A stretch of DNA of 64,000 bases from Balaenoptera acutorostrata (Eukaryota; Chordata; Mammalia; Artiodactyla; Balaenopteridae): the NCBI RefSeq assembly GCF_949987535.1, contig NW_026646045.1, positions 310,001-374,000 of the forward strand, written 5' to 3'. Below the pieces are notes generated by a model, which was not told where the DNA came from, did no database searches, and saw only the letters and a list, made by a program, of their open reading frames with translations. Each line of letters begins with the position of its first letter. Position 1 is the stretch's first letter. Shown in pieces: positions 11,930 through 26,001 of the stretch. A program made the translations under genes and the position numbers.

Positions 11930-13688
11930 CAAAACCCGTGAAACAAAGACAGTGAAAGAGAGAGAAATTCTTCCAAAATTCGTTCAGGGGCTGTGATGCA
12001 ACCTGGATTGACCATATCTAGACCCACAGCTGATTGAGACATAAGGGTGGACACTCTTGGGGCTGAGAGGTTCGGTGAGGTTGGGTGAGCCAACGCAGAC
12101 CCTTTCAAGTAATACTGCATGGTACCCATCCCATGGGTCCCAAATCTCCAGGTTCAAGGGCATCTTCCTACATGGAAATCAGGCATGAGAAACCCAGAAG
12201 ATGGTACACCGTGTGATCGGGAAAGGTTTCTAAAACGCACCTCATTTCTCATCTCCTTTGCTCGGGTTCGCCATTCCAGCCGATTTACTAGCCATCTCCC
12301 TCCTTGGAGAATCAGCACCTTTAACCTCCTGTTCCGTACAGGTTGCAATTTGTCCTGAGGATGAACGGGAAGAGGGGGAACCAATGAGAGGCTAGCTCTA
12401 GGTGTTGGAACAGGCACAGGTCACTCTATTTTCCCATCAGGAAGAAGAATTAAGCACAAGCTCAGCCTGTCCCCCAGAACCAGAAGAGGGCCTGAAGCAA
12501 TCCTGCGCTTTTGCGGCCAGCTCCCAAAAAAGCGAGTTGAAAAATGGAGCTCAGGGGTACTGCAATTCACAAACCTGCAGAGTTTTAAACGATACCTCTC
12601 GTCCACAAATATATTAAGGGAAGGCAACGAAGAGGCTTTGAAAGCAAGGCAGAATTGCAGGAAACAGATTTCAGGAGGTAGATTCGAATCGCCTTGAAAG
12701 CACATGAAAAGCAGCAAAACGTGGACAATGATGCCCTTTGCCAAAAAGGGCATATGCGTTTTTTCCTGAATATATTCAGCGAAAAACGCATACGCCCTTT
12801 TTGGCTAACCAAGCAACCTGGAAAGGCCAATCAGCGCTCCAAAGAAGTCTCGCTTCCCAGCGGGCAAAAGGGCCATGCGGAAAAAAGTGTCCAAACCAGA
12901 AATGCACGACCGGCCATGGAGAACTGGGAGCCTTGCTTCGCTGATGGGCGGGATGTAAATTGCCAACAGCCACTCGGGAGAAGTGTACGGTGTGTCCTGA
13001 AACATCTAAAAAACACAGCTTGGAGAGCATAGGGCACTTCCACTCATGGGCGTATAAATTGGGAAAACTAAAAATCAGCAAGACACAGGCACCCCAAAGT
13101 TTAGGGCTGCTCTGTTGACAAGAACCCCCGCTTCATTACACCTTAAATATCCTAGGAAAGAGAAAAATGGATAAAGAAGTTGGGGTCCTCATGTACAATG
13201 GAATATCACTCAGCCACGAAATCAACGTCATAAGGCTAGTAGCAGCACGATGAGTGGATTTAGGTACGACGATTCTAAGTGAAATAAGTCACACAGAAAA
13301 AGACACTTATCATAAGATATCACTTAGAGAGGGAATGTAAAAACCGCTACACTTGAACTGAATTACAAAACAGAACAGAGTCACACGTTTAGAAAACACA
13401 CTATGGCTGCTGAACGGGAAAGGTGAGGTGGGGTGATGCATAAAACAAGGGTTTCAAATTAGCTCCGATACCGTTCCATAAACCCAATATGTAAGAGACA
13501 AGACCTATTCCTTTTTCAGTGAACTGGACTCAACACCCCCTATTCACCGCACAAGAATATATCTGACTAGTAAGAATCCTCAAACCTATGTATTGATATC
13601 TCTCTGTAAGTGAGTCAAGGGGGTTTAAAGCGGCATAAACACAGCCGTGAAAAGCAGCTAAACCCCATTATAAAAATAAATGACTTTT
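11930..13688 (+). repeat. Monomer U7 (second subfamily, most damaged core palindrome)
   Basis: Complete. Palindrome at 12,737-12,808 with four mismatched pairs from five substitutions (12,739, 12,752, 12,780, 12,781, 12,806). Positions 12,739 and 12,806 are partners in the stem and both have changed, to T and T, so pairing is not restored. Confidence 0.9.
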
Positions 13689-15447
13689 CAAAACCCGTGA
13701 AACAAAGACAGTGAAAGAGAGAGAAATTCTTCCAAAATTCGTTCAGGGGCTGTGATGCAACCTGGATTGACCATATCTAGACCCACTGCTGATTGAGACA
13801 TAAGGGTGGACACTCTTGGGGCTGAGAGGTTCGGTGAGGTTGGGTGAGCCAACGCAGACCCTTTCAAGTAATACTGCATGGTACCCATCCCATGGGTCCC
13901 AAATCTCCAGGTTCAAGGGCATCTTCCTACATCGAAAAGAGGCATGAGAAACCCAGAAGATGGTACACCGTGTGATCGGGAAAGGTTTCTAAAACGCACC
14001 TCATTTCTCATCTCCTTTGCTCGGGTTCGCCATTCCAGCCGATTTACTAGCCATCTCCCTCCTTGGAGAATCAGCACCTTTAACCTCCTGTTCCGTACAG
14101 GTTGCAATTTGTCCTGAGGATGAACGGGAAGAGGGGGAACCAATGAGAGACTAGCTCTAGGTGTTGGGACAGGCACAGGTCACTCTATTTTCCCATCAGG
14201 AAGAAGAGTTAAGCACAAGCTCAGCCTGCCCCCCAGAACCAGAAGAGGGCCTGAAGCAATCCTGCACTTTTGCGGCCAGCTCCCAAAAAAGCGAGTTGAA
14301 AAATGGAGCTCAGGGGCACTGCAATTCACAAACCTGCAGAGTTTTAAACGATACCTCTCGTCCACAAATATATTAAGGGAAGGCAACAAAGAGACTTTGA
14401 AAGCAAGGCAGAATTGCAGGAAACAGATTTCAGGAGGTAGATTCGAATCGCCTTGAAAGCACATGAAAAGCGGCAAAACGTGGACAATGATGCCCTTGGC
14501 CAAAAAGGGCGTATGCGTTTTTTCCTGAATATATTCAGGAAAAAACGCATACGCCCTTTTTGGCCAACCAAGCAACCTGGAAAGGCCAATCAGCGCTCCA
14601 AAGTAGTTTCGCTTCCCAGCGGGCAAAAGGGCCATGCGGAAAAAAGTGTCCAAACCAGAACTGCACGACCGGCCATGGAGAAATGGGAGCCTTGCTTCGC
14701 TGATGGGCGGGATGTAAATTGCCAACAGCCACTCGGGAGAAGTGTACGGTGTGTCCTGAAACATCTAAAAAACACAGCTTGGAGAGCATAGGGCACTTCC
14801 ACTCATGGGCGTATAAATTGGGAAAACTAAAAATCAGCAAGACACAGGCACCCCAAAGTTTAGGGCTGCTCTGTTGACAAGAACCCCCGCTTCATTACAC
14901 CTTAAATATCCTAGGAAAGAGAAAAATGGATAAAGAAGTTGGGGTCCTCATGTACAATGGAATATCACTCAGCCACGAAATCAACGTCATAAGGCTAGTA
15001 GCAGCACGATGAGTGGATTTAGGTACGACGATTCTAAGTGAAATAAGTCACACAGAAAAAGACACTTATCATAAGATATCACTTAGAGAGGGAATGTAAA
15101 AACCGCTACACTTGAACTGAATTACAAAACAGAACAGAGTCACACGTTTAGAAAACACACTATGGCTGCTGAACGGGAAAGGTGAGGTGGGGTGATGCAT
15201 AAAACAAGGGTTTCAAATTAGCTCCGATACCGTTCCATAAACCCAATATGTAAGAGACAAGACCTATTCCTTTTTCAGTGAACTGGACTCAACACCCCCT
15301 ATTCACCGCACAAGAATATATCTGACTAGTAAGAATCCTCAAACCTATGTATTGATATCTCTCTGTAAGTGAGTCAAGGGGGTGTAAAGCGGCATAAACA
15401 CAGCCGTGAAAAGCAGCTAAACCCCATTATAAAAATAAATTACTTTT
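13689..15447 (+). repeat. Monomer U8 (transition to the mixed block)
   Basis: Complete. Palindrome at 14,496-14,567 is perfect. Carries acatcgaaaagagg near 13,930, the first copy of the acatcgaaaa class that dominates downstream. Confidence 0.9.
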
Positions 15448-17206
15448 CAAAACCCGTGAAACAAAGACAGTGAAAGAGAGAGAAATTCTTCCAAAATTCG
15501 TTCAGGGGCTGTGATGCAACCTGGATTGACCATATCTAGACCCACAGCTGATTGAGACATAAGGGTGGACACTCTTGGGGCTGAGAGGTTCGGTGAGGTT
15601 GGGTGAGCCAACGCAGACCCTTTCAAGTAATACTGCATGGTACCCATCCCATGGGTCCCAAATCTCCAGGTTCAAGGGCATCTTCCTACATCGAAAACAG
15701 GCATGAGAAACCCAGAAGATGGTACACCGTGTGATCGGGAAAGGTTTCTAAAACGCACCTCATTTCTCATCTCCTTTGCTCGGGTTCGCCATTCCAGCCG
15801 ATTTACTAGCCATCTCCCTCCTTGGAGAATCAGCACCTTTAACCTCCTGTTCCTTACAGGTTGCAATTTGTCCTGAGGATGAACGGGAAGAGGGGGAACC
15901 AATGAGAGACTAGCTCTAGGTGTTGGGACAGGCACAGGTCACTCTATTTTCCCATCAGGAAGAAGAGTTAAGCACAAGCTCAGCCTGCCCCCCAGAACCA
16001 GAAGAGGGCCTGAAGCAATCCTGCGCTTTTGCGGCCAGCTCCCAAAAAAGCGAGTTGAAAAATGGAGCTCAGGGGCACTGCAATTCACAAACCTGCAGAG
16101 TTTTAAACGATACCTCTCGTCCACAAATATATTAAGGGAAGGCAACGAAGAGGCTTTGAAAGCAAGGCAGAATTGCAGGAAACAGATTTCAGGAGGTAGA
16201 TTCGAATCGCCTTGAAAGCACATGAAAAGCGGCAAAACGTGGACAATGATGCCCTTGGCCAAAAAGGGCGTATGCGTTTTTTCCTGAATATATTCAGGAA
16301 AAAACGCATACGCCCTTTTTGGACAACCAAGCAACCTGGAAAGGCCAATCAGCGCTCCAAAGAAGTTTCGCTTCCCAGCGGGCAAAAGGGCCATGCGGAA
16401 AAAAGTGTCCAAACCAGAACTGCACGACCGGCCATGGAGAAATGGGAGCCTTGCTTCGCTGATGGGCGGGATGTAAATTGCCAACAGCCACTCGGGAGAA
16501 GTGTACGGTGTGTCCTGAAACATCTAAAAAACACAGCTTGGAGAGCATAGGGCACTTCCACTCATGGGCGTATAAATTGGGAAAACTAAAAATCAGCAAG
16601 ACACAGGCACCCCAAAGTTTAGGGCTGCTCTGTTGACAAGAACCCCCGCTTCATTACACCTTAAATATCCTAGGAAAGAGAAAAATGGATAAAGAAGTTG
16701 GGGTCCTCATGTACAATGGAATATCACTCAGCCATGAAATCAACGTCATAAGGCTAGTAGCAGCACGATGAGTGGATTTAGGTACGACGATTCTAAGTGA
16801 AATAAGTCACACAGAAAAACATACTTATCATAAGATATCACTTAGAGAGGGAATGTAAAAACCGCTACACTTGAACTGAATTACAAAACAGAAGAGAGTC
16901 ACACGTTTAGAAAACACACTATGGCTGCTGAACGGGAATGGTGAGGTGGGGTGATGAATAAAACAAGGGTTTCAAATTAGCTCAGATACCGTTCCATAAA
17001 CCCAATATGTAAGAGACAAGACCTATTCCTTTTTCAGTGAACTGGACTCAACACCCCCTATTCACCGCACAAGAATATATCTGACTAGTAAGAATCCTCA
17101 AACCTATGTATTGATATCTCTCTGTAAGTGAGTCAAGGGGGTGTAAAGCGGCATAAACACAGCCGTGAAAAGCAGCTAAACCCCATTATAAAAATAAATT
17201 ACTTTT
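15448..17206 (+). repeat. Monomer U9 (type A)
   Basis: Complete. Palindrome at 16,255-16,326 with one mismatch (C to A at 16,323). Its L1 half has gaacgggaatggtgagg and gatgaataaaac near 16,931-16,965, the mark of type A monomers U9, U11, U15, U16, U18 and (in part) U23. Confidence 0.9.
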
Positions 17207-18965
17207 CAAAACCCGTGAAACAAAGACAGTGAAAGAGAGAGAAATTCTTACAAAATTCGTTCAGGGGCTGTGATGCAACCTGGATTGACCATATCTAGAC
17301 CCACAGCTGATTGAGACATAAGGGTGGACACTCTTGGGGCTGAGAGGTTCGGTGAGGTTGGGTGAGCCAACGCAGACCCTTTCAAGTAATACTGCATGGT
17401 ACCCATCCCATGGGTCCCAAATCTCCAGGTTCAAGGGCATCTTCCTACATGGAAATCAGGCATGAGAAACCCAGAAGTTGGTACACCATGTGATCGGGAA
17501 AGTTTTCTAAAACGCACCTCATTTCTCATCTCCTTTGCTCGGGTTCGCCATTCCAGCCGATTTACTATCCATCTCCTTCCTTGGAGAATCAGCACCTTTA
17601 ACCTCCTGTTCCGTACAGGTTGCAATTTGTCCTGAGGATGAACGGGAAGAGGGGGAACCAATGAGAGACTAGCTCTAGGTTTTGGGACAGGCACAGGTCA
17701 CTCTATTTTCCCATCAGGAAGAAGAATTAAGCACAAGCTCAGCCTGCCCCCCAGAACCAGAAGAGGGCCTGAAGCAATCCTGCGCTTTTGCGGCCAGCTC
17801 CCAAAAAAGCGAGTTGAAAAATGGAGCTCAGGGGCACTGCAATTCACAAACCTGCAGAGTTTTAAATGATACCTCTCATCCACAAATATATTAAGGGAAG
17901 GCAACGAAGAGGCTTTGAAAGCAAGGCAGAATTGCAGGAAACAGATTTCAGGAGGTAGATTCGAATCGCCTTGAAAGCACATGAAAAGCGGCAAAACGTG
18001 GACAATGATGCCCTTGGCCAAAAAGGTCGTATGCGTTTTTTCCTGAATATATTCAGGAAAAAACGCATACGCCCTTTTTGGCCAACCAAGCAACCTGGAA
18101 AGGCCAATCAGCGCTCCAAAGAAGTTTGGCTTCCCAGCGGGCAAAAGGGCCATGCGGAAAAAAGTGTCCAAACCAGAACTGCACGACCGGCCATGGAGAA
18201 ATGGGAGCCTTGCTTCGCTGATGGGCGGGATGTAAATTGCCAACAGCCACTCGGGAGAAGTGTACGGTGTGTCCTGAAACATCTAAAAAACACAGCTTGG
18301 AGAGCATAGGGCACTTCCACTCATGGGCGTATAAATTGGGAAAACTAAAAATCAGCAAGACACAGGCACCCCAAAGTTTAGGGCTGCTCTGTTGACAAGA
18401 ACCCCCGCTTCATTACACCTTAAATATCCTAGGAAAGAGAAAAATGGATAAGGAAGCTGTGGTCCTCATGTACAATGGAATATCACTCAGCCACGAAATC
18501 AACGTCATAAGGCTAGTAGCAGCACGATGAGTGGATTTAGGTACGACGATTCTAAGTGAAATAAGACACACAGAAAAAGACACTTATTATAAGATATCAC
18601 TTAGAGAGGGAATGTAAAAACCTCTACACTTGAACTGAATTACAAAACAGAAGAGAGTCACACGTTTAGAAAACACACTATGGCTGCTGAACGGGAAAGG
18701 TGAGGTGGGGTGATGCATAAAACAAGGGTTTCAAATTAGCTCCGATACCGTTCCATAAACCCAATATGTAAGAGACAAGACCTATTCCTTTTTCAGTGAA
18801 CTGGACTCAACACCCCCTATTCACCGCACAAGAATATATCTGACTAGTAAGAATCCTCAAACCTATGTATTGATATCTCTCTGTAAGTGAGTCAAGGGGG
18901 TGTAAAGCGGCATAAACACAGCCGTGAAAAGCAGCTAAACCCCATTATAAAAATAAATTACTTTT
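17207..18965 (+). repeat. Monomer U10 (type B)
   Basis: Complete. Type B marks: cagaagttggtacacc near 17,472, aggttttgggac near 17,677, cctctcatccac near 17,873. Palindrome at 18,014-18,085 has the left-arm G to T at 18,027 without the partner change at 18,072. Confidence 0.9.
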
Positions 18966-20724
18966 CAAAACCCGTGAAACAAAGACAGTGAAAGAGAGAG
19001 AAATTCTTCCAAAATTCGTTCAGGGGCTGTGATGCAACCTGGATTGACCATATCTAGACCCACAGCTGATTGAGACATAAGGGTGGACACTCTTGGGGCT
19101 GAGAGGTTCGGTGAGGTTGGGTGAGCCAACGCAGACCCTTTCAAGTAATACTGCATGGTACCCATCCCATGGGTCCCAAATCTCCAGGTTCAAGGGCATC
19201 TTCCTACATCGAAAACAGGCATGAGAAACCCAGAAGATGGTACACCGTGTGATCGGGAAAGGTTTCTAAAACGCACCTCATTTCTCATCTCCTTTGCTCG
19301 GGTTCGCCATTCCAGCCGATTTACTAGCCATCTCCCTCCTTGGAGAATCAGCACCTTTAACCTCCTGTTCCGTACAGGTTGCAATTTGTCCTGAGGATGA
19401 ACGGGAAGAGGGGGAACCAATGAGAGACTAGCTCTAGGTGTTGGGACAGGCACAGGTCACTCTATTTTCCCATCAGGAAGAAGAATTAAGCACAAGCTCA
19501 GCCTGCCCCCCAGACCCAGAAGAGGGCCTGAAGCAATCCTGCGTTTTTGCGGCCAGCTCCCAAAAAAGCGAGTTGAAAAATGGAGCTCAGGGGCACTGCA
19601 ATTCACAAACCTGCAGAGTTTTAAATGATACCTCTCGTCCACAAATATATTAAGTGAAGGCAACGAAGAGGCTTTGAAAGCAAGGCAGAATTGCAGGAAA
19701 CAGATTTCAGGAGGTAGATTCGAATCGCCTTGAAAGCACATGAAAAGCGGCAAAACGTGGACAATGATGCCCTTGGCCAAAAAGGGCGTATGCGTTTTTT
19801 CCTGAATATATTCAGGAAAAAACGCATACGCCCTTTTTGGCCAACCAAGCAACCTGGAAAGGCCAATCAGCGCTCCAAAGAAGTCTCGCTTCCCAGCGGG
19901 CAAAAGGGCCATGCGGAAAAAAGTGTCCAAACCAGAACTGCACGACCGGCCATGGAGAAATGGGAGCCTTGCTTCGCTGATGGGCGGGATGTAAATTGCC
20001 AACAGCCACTCGGGAGAAGTGTACGGTGTGTCCTGAAACATCTAAAAAACACAGCTTGGAGAGCATAGGGCACTTCCACTCATGGGCGTATAAATTGGGA
20101 AAACTAAAAATCAGCAAGACACAGGCACCCCAAAGTTTAGGGCTGCTCTGTTGACAAGAACCCCCGCTTCATTACACCTTAAATATCCTAGGAAAGAGAA
20201 AAATGGATAAAGAAGTTGGGGTCCTCATGTACAATGGAATATCACTCAGCCATGAAATCAACGTCATAAGGCTAGTAGCAGCACGATGAGTGGATTTAGG
20301 TACGACGATTCTAAGTGAAATAAGTCACACAGAAAAAGATACTTATCATAAGATATCACTTAGAGAGGGAATGTAAAAACCGCTACACTTGAACTGAATT
20401 ACAAAACAGAAGAGAGTCACACGTTTAGAAAACACACTATGGCTGCTGAACGGGAATGGTGAGGTGGGGTGATGAATAAAACAAGGGTTTCAAATTAGCT
20501 CAGATACCGTTCCATAAACCCAATATGTAAGAGACAAGACCTATTCCTTTTTCAGTGAACTGGACTCAACACCCCCTATTCACCGCACAAGAATATATCT
20601 GACTATTAAGAATCCTCAAACCTATGTATTGATATCTCTCTGTAAGTGAGTCAAGGGGGTGTAAAGCAGCATAAACACAGCCGTGAAAAGCAGCTAAACC
20701 CCATTATAAAAATAAATTACTTTT
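18966..20724 (+). repeat. Monomer U11 (type A)
   Basis: Complete. Palindrome at 19,773-19,844 is perfect. Private pair with U18: tgcgtttttgcgg near 19,541 and attaagtgaagg near 19,650, both found again exactly 12,313 bp downstream. Confidence 0.9.
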
Positions 20725-22483
20725 CATAACCCGTGAAACAAAGACAGTGAAAGAGAGAGAAATTCTTCCAAAATTCGTTCAGGGGCTGTGATGCAACCTG
20801 GATTGACCATATCTAGACCCACAGCTGATTGAGACATAAGGGTGGACACTCTTGGGGCTGAGAGGTTCGGTGAGGTTGGGTGAGCCAACGCAGACCCTTT
20901 CAAGTAATACTGCATGGTACCCATCCCATGGGTCCCAAATCTCCAGGTTCAAGGGCATCTTCCTACATGGAAATCAGGCATGAGAAACCCAGAAGTTGGT
21001 ACACCATGTGATCGGGAAAGTTTTCTAAAACGCACCTCATTTCTCATCTCCTTTGCTCGGGTTCGCCATTCCAGCCGATTTACTAGCCATCTCCCTCCTT
21101 GGAGAATCAGAACCTTTAACCTCCTGTTCCGTACAGGTTGCAATTTGTCCTGAGGATGAACGGGAAGAGGGGGAACCAATGAGAGACTAGCTCTAGGTTT
21201 TGGGACAGGCACAGGTCACTCTATTTTCCCATCAGGAAGAAGAATTAAGCACAAGCTCAGCCTGCCCCCCAGAACCAGAAGAGGGCCTGAAGCAATCCTG
21301 CGCTTTTGCGGCCAGCTCCCAAAAAAGCGAGTTGAAAAATGGAGCTCAGGGGCACTGCAATTCACAAACCTGCAGAGTTTTAAATGATACCTCTCATCCA
21401 CAAATATATTAAGGGTAGGCAACGAAGAGCCTTTGAAAGCAAGGCAGAATTGCAGGAAACAGATTTCAGGAGGTAGATTCGAATCGCCTTGAAAGCACAT
21501 GAAAAGCGGCAAAACGTGGACAATGATGCCCTTGGCCAAAAAGGTCGTATGCGTTTTTTCCTGAATATATTCAGGAAAAAACGCATACGACCTTTTTGGC
21601 CAACCAAGCAACCTGGAAAGGCCAATCAGCGCTCCACAGAAGTCTGGCTTCCCAGCGGGCAAAAGGGCCATGCGGAAAAAAGTGTCCAAACCAGAACTGC
21701 ACGACTGGCCATGGAGAAATGGGAGCCTTGCTTCGCTGATGGGCGGGATGTAAATTGCCAACAGCCACTCGGGAGAAGTGTACGGTGTGTCCTGAAACAT
21801 CTAAAAAACACAGCTTGGAGAGCATAGGGCACTTCCACTCATGGGCGTATAAATTGGGAAAACTAAAAATCAGCAAGACACAGGCACCCCAAGGTTTAGG
21901 GCTGCTCTGTTGACAAGAACCCCCGCTTCATTACACCTTAAATATCCTAGGAAAGAGAAAAATGGATAAAGAAGTTGTGGTCCTCATGTACAATGGAATA
22001 TCACTCAGCCATGAAATCAACGTCATAAGGCTAGTAGCAGCACGATGAGTGGATTTAGGTACGACGATTCTAAGTGAAATAAGTCACACAGAAAAAGACA
22101 CTTATCATAAGATATCACTTAGAGAGGGAATGTAAAAACCGCTACACTTGAACTGAATTACAAAACAGAAGAGAGTAACACGTTTAGAAAACACACTATG
22201 GCTGCTGAACGGGAAAGGTGAGGTGGGGTGATGCATAAAACAAGGGTTTCAAATTAGCTCCGATACCGTTCCATAAACCCAATATGTAAGAGACAAGACC
22301 TATTCCTTTTTCAGTGAACTGGACTCAACACCCCCTATTCACCGCACAAGAATATATCTGACTAGTAAGAATCCTCAAACCTATGTATTGATATCTCTCT
22401 GTAAGTGAGTCAAGGGGGTGTAAAGCGGCATAAACACAGCCGTGAAAAGCAGCTAAACCCCATTATAAAAATAAATTACTTTT
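20725..22483 (+). repeat. Monomer U12 (type B, compensated palindrome)
   Basis: Complete. Palindrome at 21,532-21,603 has G to T at 21,545 and C to A at the partner position 21,590, so it is again perfect. Shares gctccacagaag near 21,631, ccaaggtttagg near 21,890 and cttttcataaccc near 20,721 with U19, 12,313 bp away. Confidence 0.9.
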
Positions 22484-24242
22484 CAAAACCTGTGAAACAA
22501 AGACAGTGAAAGAGAGAGAAATTCTTCCAAAATTCGTTCAGGGGCTGTGATGCAACCTGGATTGACCATATCTAGACCCACAGCTGATTGAGACATAAGG
22601 GTGGACACTCTTGGGGCTGAGAGGTTCGGTGAGGTTGGGTGAGCCAACGCAGACCCTTTCAAGTAATACTGCATGGTACCCATCCCATGGGTCCCAAATC
22701 TCCAGGTTCAAGGGCATCTTCCTACATCGAAAACAGGCATGAGAAAGCCAGAAGATGGTACACCGCGTGATCGGGAAAGGTTTCTAAAACGCACCTCATT
22801 TCTCATCTCCTTTGCTCGGGTTCGCCATTCCAGCCGATTTACTAGCCATCTCCCTCCTTGGAGAATCAGCACCTTTAACCTCCTGTTCCGTACAGGTTGC
22901 AATTTGTCCTGAGGATGAACGGGAAGAGGGGGAACCAATGAGAGACTAGCTCTAGGTGTTGGGACAGGCACAGGTCACTCTATGTTCCCATCAGGAAGAA
23001 GAATTAAGCACAAGCTCAGCCTGCCCCCCAGAACCAGAAGAGGGCCTGAAGCAATCCTGCGCTTTTGCGGCCAGCTCCCAAAAAAGCGAGTTGAAAAATG
23101 GAGCTCAGGGGCACTGCAATTCACAAAACTGCAGAGTTTTAAATGATACCTCTTGTCCACAAATATATTAAGGGAAGGCAACGAAGAGGCTTTGAAAGCA
23201 AGGCAGAATTGCAGGAAACAGATTTCAGGAGGTAGATTCGAATCGCCTTGAAAGCACATGAAAAGCGGCAAAACGTGGACAATGATGCCCTTGGCCAAAA
23301 AGGGCGTATGCGTTTTTTCCTGAATATACTCAGGAAAAAACGCATACGCCCTTTTTGGCCAACCAAGCAACCTGGAAAGGCCAATCAGCGCTCCAAAGAA
23401 GTCTGGCTTCCCAGCGGGCAAAAGGGCCATGCGGAAAAAAGTGTCCAAACCAGAACTGCACGACCGGCCATGGAGAAATGGGAGCCTTGCTTCGCTGATG
23501 GGCGGGATGTAAATTGCCAACAGCCACTCGGGAGAAGTGTACGGTGTGTCCTGAAACATCTAAAAAACACAGCTTGGAGAGCATAGGGCACTTCCACTCA
23601 TGGGCGTATAAATTGGGAAAACTAAAAATCAGCAAGACACAGGCACCCCAAAGTTTAGGGCTGCTCTGTTGACAAGAACCCCCGCTTCATTACACCTTAA
23701 ATATCCTAGGAAAGAGAAAAATGGATAAAGAAGTTGTGGTCCTCATGTACAATGGAATATCACTCAGCCACGAAATCAACGTCATAAGGCTAGTAGCAGC
23801 ACGATGAGTGGATTTAGGTACGACGATTCTAAGTGAAATAAGTCACACAGAAAAAGACACTTATTATAAGATATCACTTAGAGAGGGAATGTAAAAACCT
23901 TTACACTTGAACTGAATTACAAAACAGAAGAGAGTCACACGTTTAGAAAACACACTATGGCTGCTGAACGAGAAAGGTGAGGTGGGGTGATGCATAAAAC
24001 AAGGGTTTCAAATTAGCTCCGATACCGTTCCATAAACCCAATATGTAAGAGACAAGACCTATTCCTTTTTCAGTGAACTGGACTCAACACCCCCTATTCA
24101 CCGCACAAGAATATATCTGACTAGTAAGAATCTTCAAACCTATGTATTGATATCTCTCTGTAAGTGAGTCAAGGGGGTGTAAAGCGGCATAAACACAGCC
24201 GTGAAAAGCAGCTAAACCCCATTATAAAAATAAATTACTTTT
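22484..24242 (+). repeat. Monomer U13 (type C)
   Basis: Complete. Palindrome at 23,291-23,362 has one mismatch at 23,329, giving gaatatactcagg at the centre, shared with U17 and U20. Also shares aaaacctgtgaaac at its start and gaacgagaaagg near 23,965 with U20. Confidence 0.9.
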
Positions 24243-26001
24243 CAAAACCCGTGAAACAAAGACAGTGAAAGAGAGAGAAATTCTTCCAAAATTCGTTCAG
24301 GGGCTGTGATGCAACCTGGATTGACCATATCTAGACCCACAGCTGATTGATACATAAGGGTGGACACTCTTGGGGCTGAGAGGTTCGGTGAGGTTGGGTG
24401 AGCCAACGCAGACCCTTTCAAGTAATACTGCATGGTACCCATCCCATGGGTCCCAAATCTCCAGGTTCAAGGGCATCTTCCTACATCGAAAACAGGCATG
24501 AGAAACCCAGAAGATGGTACACCGTGTGATCGGGAAAGGTTTCTAAAACGCACCTCATTTCTCATCTCCTTTGCTCGGGTTCGCCATTCCAGCCGATTTA
24601 CTAGCCATCTCCCTCCTTGGAGAATCAGCACCTTTAACCTCCTGTTCCGTACAGGTTGCAATTTGTCCTGAGGATGAACGGGAAGAGGGGGAACCAATGA
24701 GAGACTAGCTCTAGGTGTTGGGACAGGCACAGGTCACTCTATTTTCCCATCAGGAAGAAGAATTAAGCACAAGCTCAGCCTGCCCCCCAGAACCAGAAGA
24801 GGGCCTGAAGCAATCCTGCGCTTTTGCGGCCAGCTCCCAAAAAAGCGAGTTGAAAAATGGAGCTCAGGGGCACTGCAATTCACAAACCTGCAGAGTTTTA
24901 AATGATACCTCTCGTCCACAAATATATTAAGGGAAGGCAACGAAGAGGCTTTGAAAGCAAGGCAGAATTGCAGGAAACAGATTTCAGGAGGTAGATTCGA
25001 ATCGCCTTGAAAGCACCTGAAAAGCGGCAAAACGTGGACAATGATGCCCTTGGCCAAAAAGGGCGTATGCGTTTTTTCCTGAATATATTCAGGAAAAAAC
25101 GCATACGCCCTTTTTGGCCAACCAAGCAACCTGGAAAGGCCAATCAGCGCTCCAAAGAAATTTCGCTTCCCAGCGGGCAAAAGGGCCATGCGGAAAAAAG
25201 TGTCCAAACCAGAACTGCATGACCGGCCATGGAGAAATGGGAGCCTTGCTTCGCTGATGGGCGGGATGTAAATTGCCAACAGCCAGTCGGGAGAAGTGTA
25301 CGGTGTGTCCTGAAACATCTAAAAAACACAGCTTGGAGAGCATAGGGCACTTCCACTCATGGGCGTATAAATTGGGAAAACTAAAAATCAGCAAGACACA
25401 GGCACCCCAAAGTTTAGGGCTGCTCTGTTGACAAGAACCCCCGCTTCATTACACCTTAAATATCCTAGGAAAGAGAAAAATGGATAAAGAAGTTGGGGTC
25501 CTCATGTACAATGGAATATCACTCAGCCATGAAATCAACGTCATAAGGCTAGTAGCAGCACGATGAGTGGATTTAGGTACGACGATTCTAAGTGAAATAA
25601 GTCACACAGAAAAAGATACTTATCATAAGATATCACTTAGAGAGGGAATGTAAAAACCGCTACACTTGAACTGAATTACAAAACAGAAGAGAGTCACACG
25701 TTTAGAAAACACACTATGGCTGCTGAACGGGAATGGTGAGGTGGGGTGATGCATAAAACAAGGGTTTCAAATTAGCTCCGATACCGTTCCATAAACCCAA
25801 TATGTAAGAGACAAGACCTATTCCTTTTTCAGTGAACTGGACTCAACACCCCCTATTCACCGCACAAGAATATATCTGACTAGTAAGAATCCTCAAACCT
25901 ATGTATTGATATCTCTCTGTAAGTGAGTCAAGGGGGTGTAAAGCGGCATAAACACAGCCGTGAAAAGCAGCTAAACCCCATTATAAAAATAAATTACTTT
26001 T
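24243..26001 (+). repeat. Monomer U14 (recent duplicate of U15)
   Basis: Complete. Palindrome at 25,050-25,121 is perfect. Carries aagcacctgaaaagc near 25,011, aagaaatttcgc near 25,156, actgcatgaccgg near 25,214 and gccagtcggg near 25,281. U15 has all four at the same offset. Confidence 0.9.
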
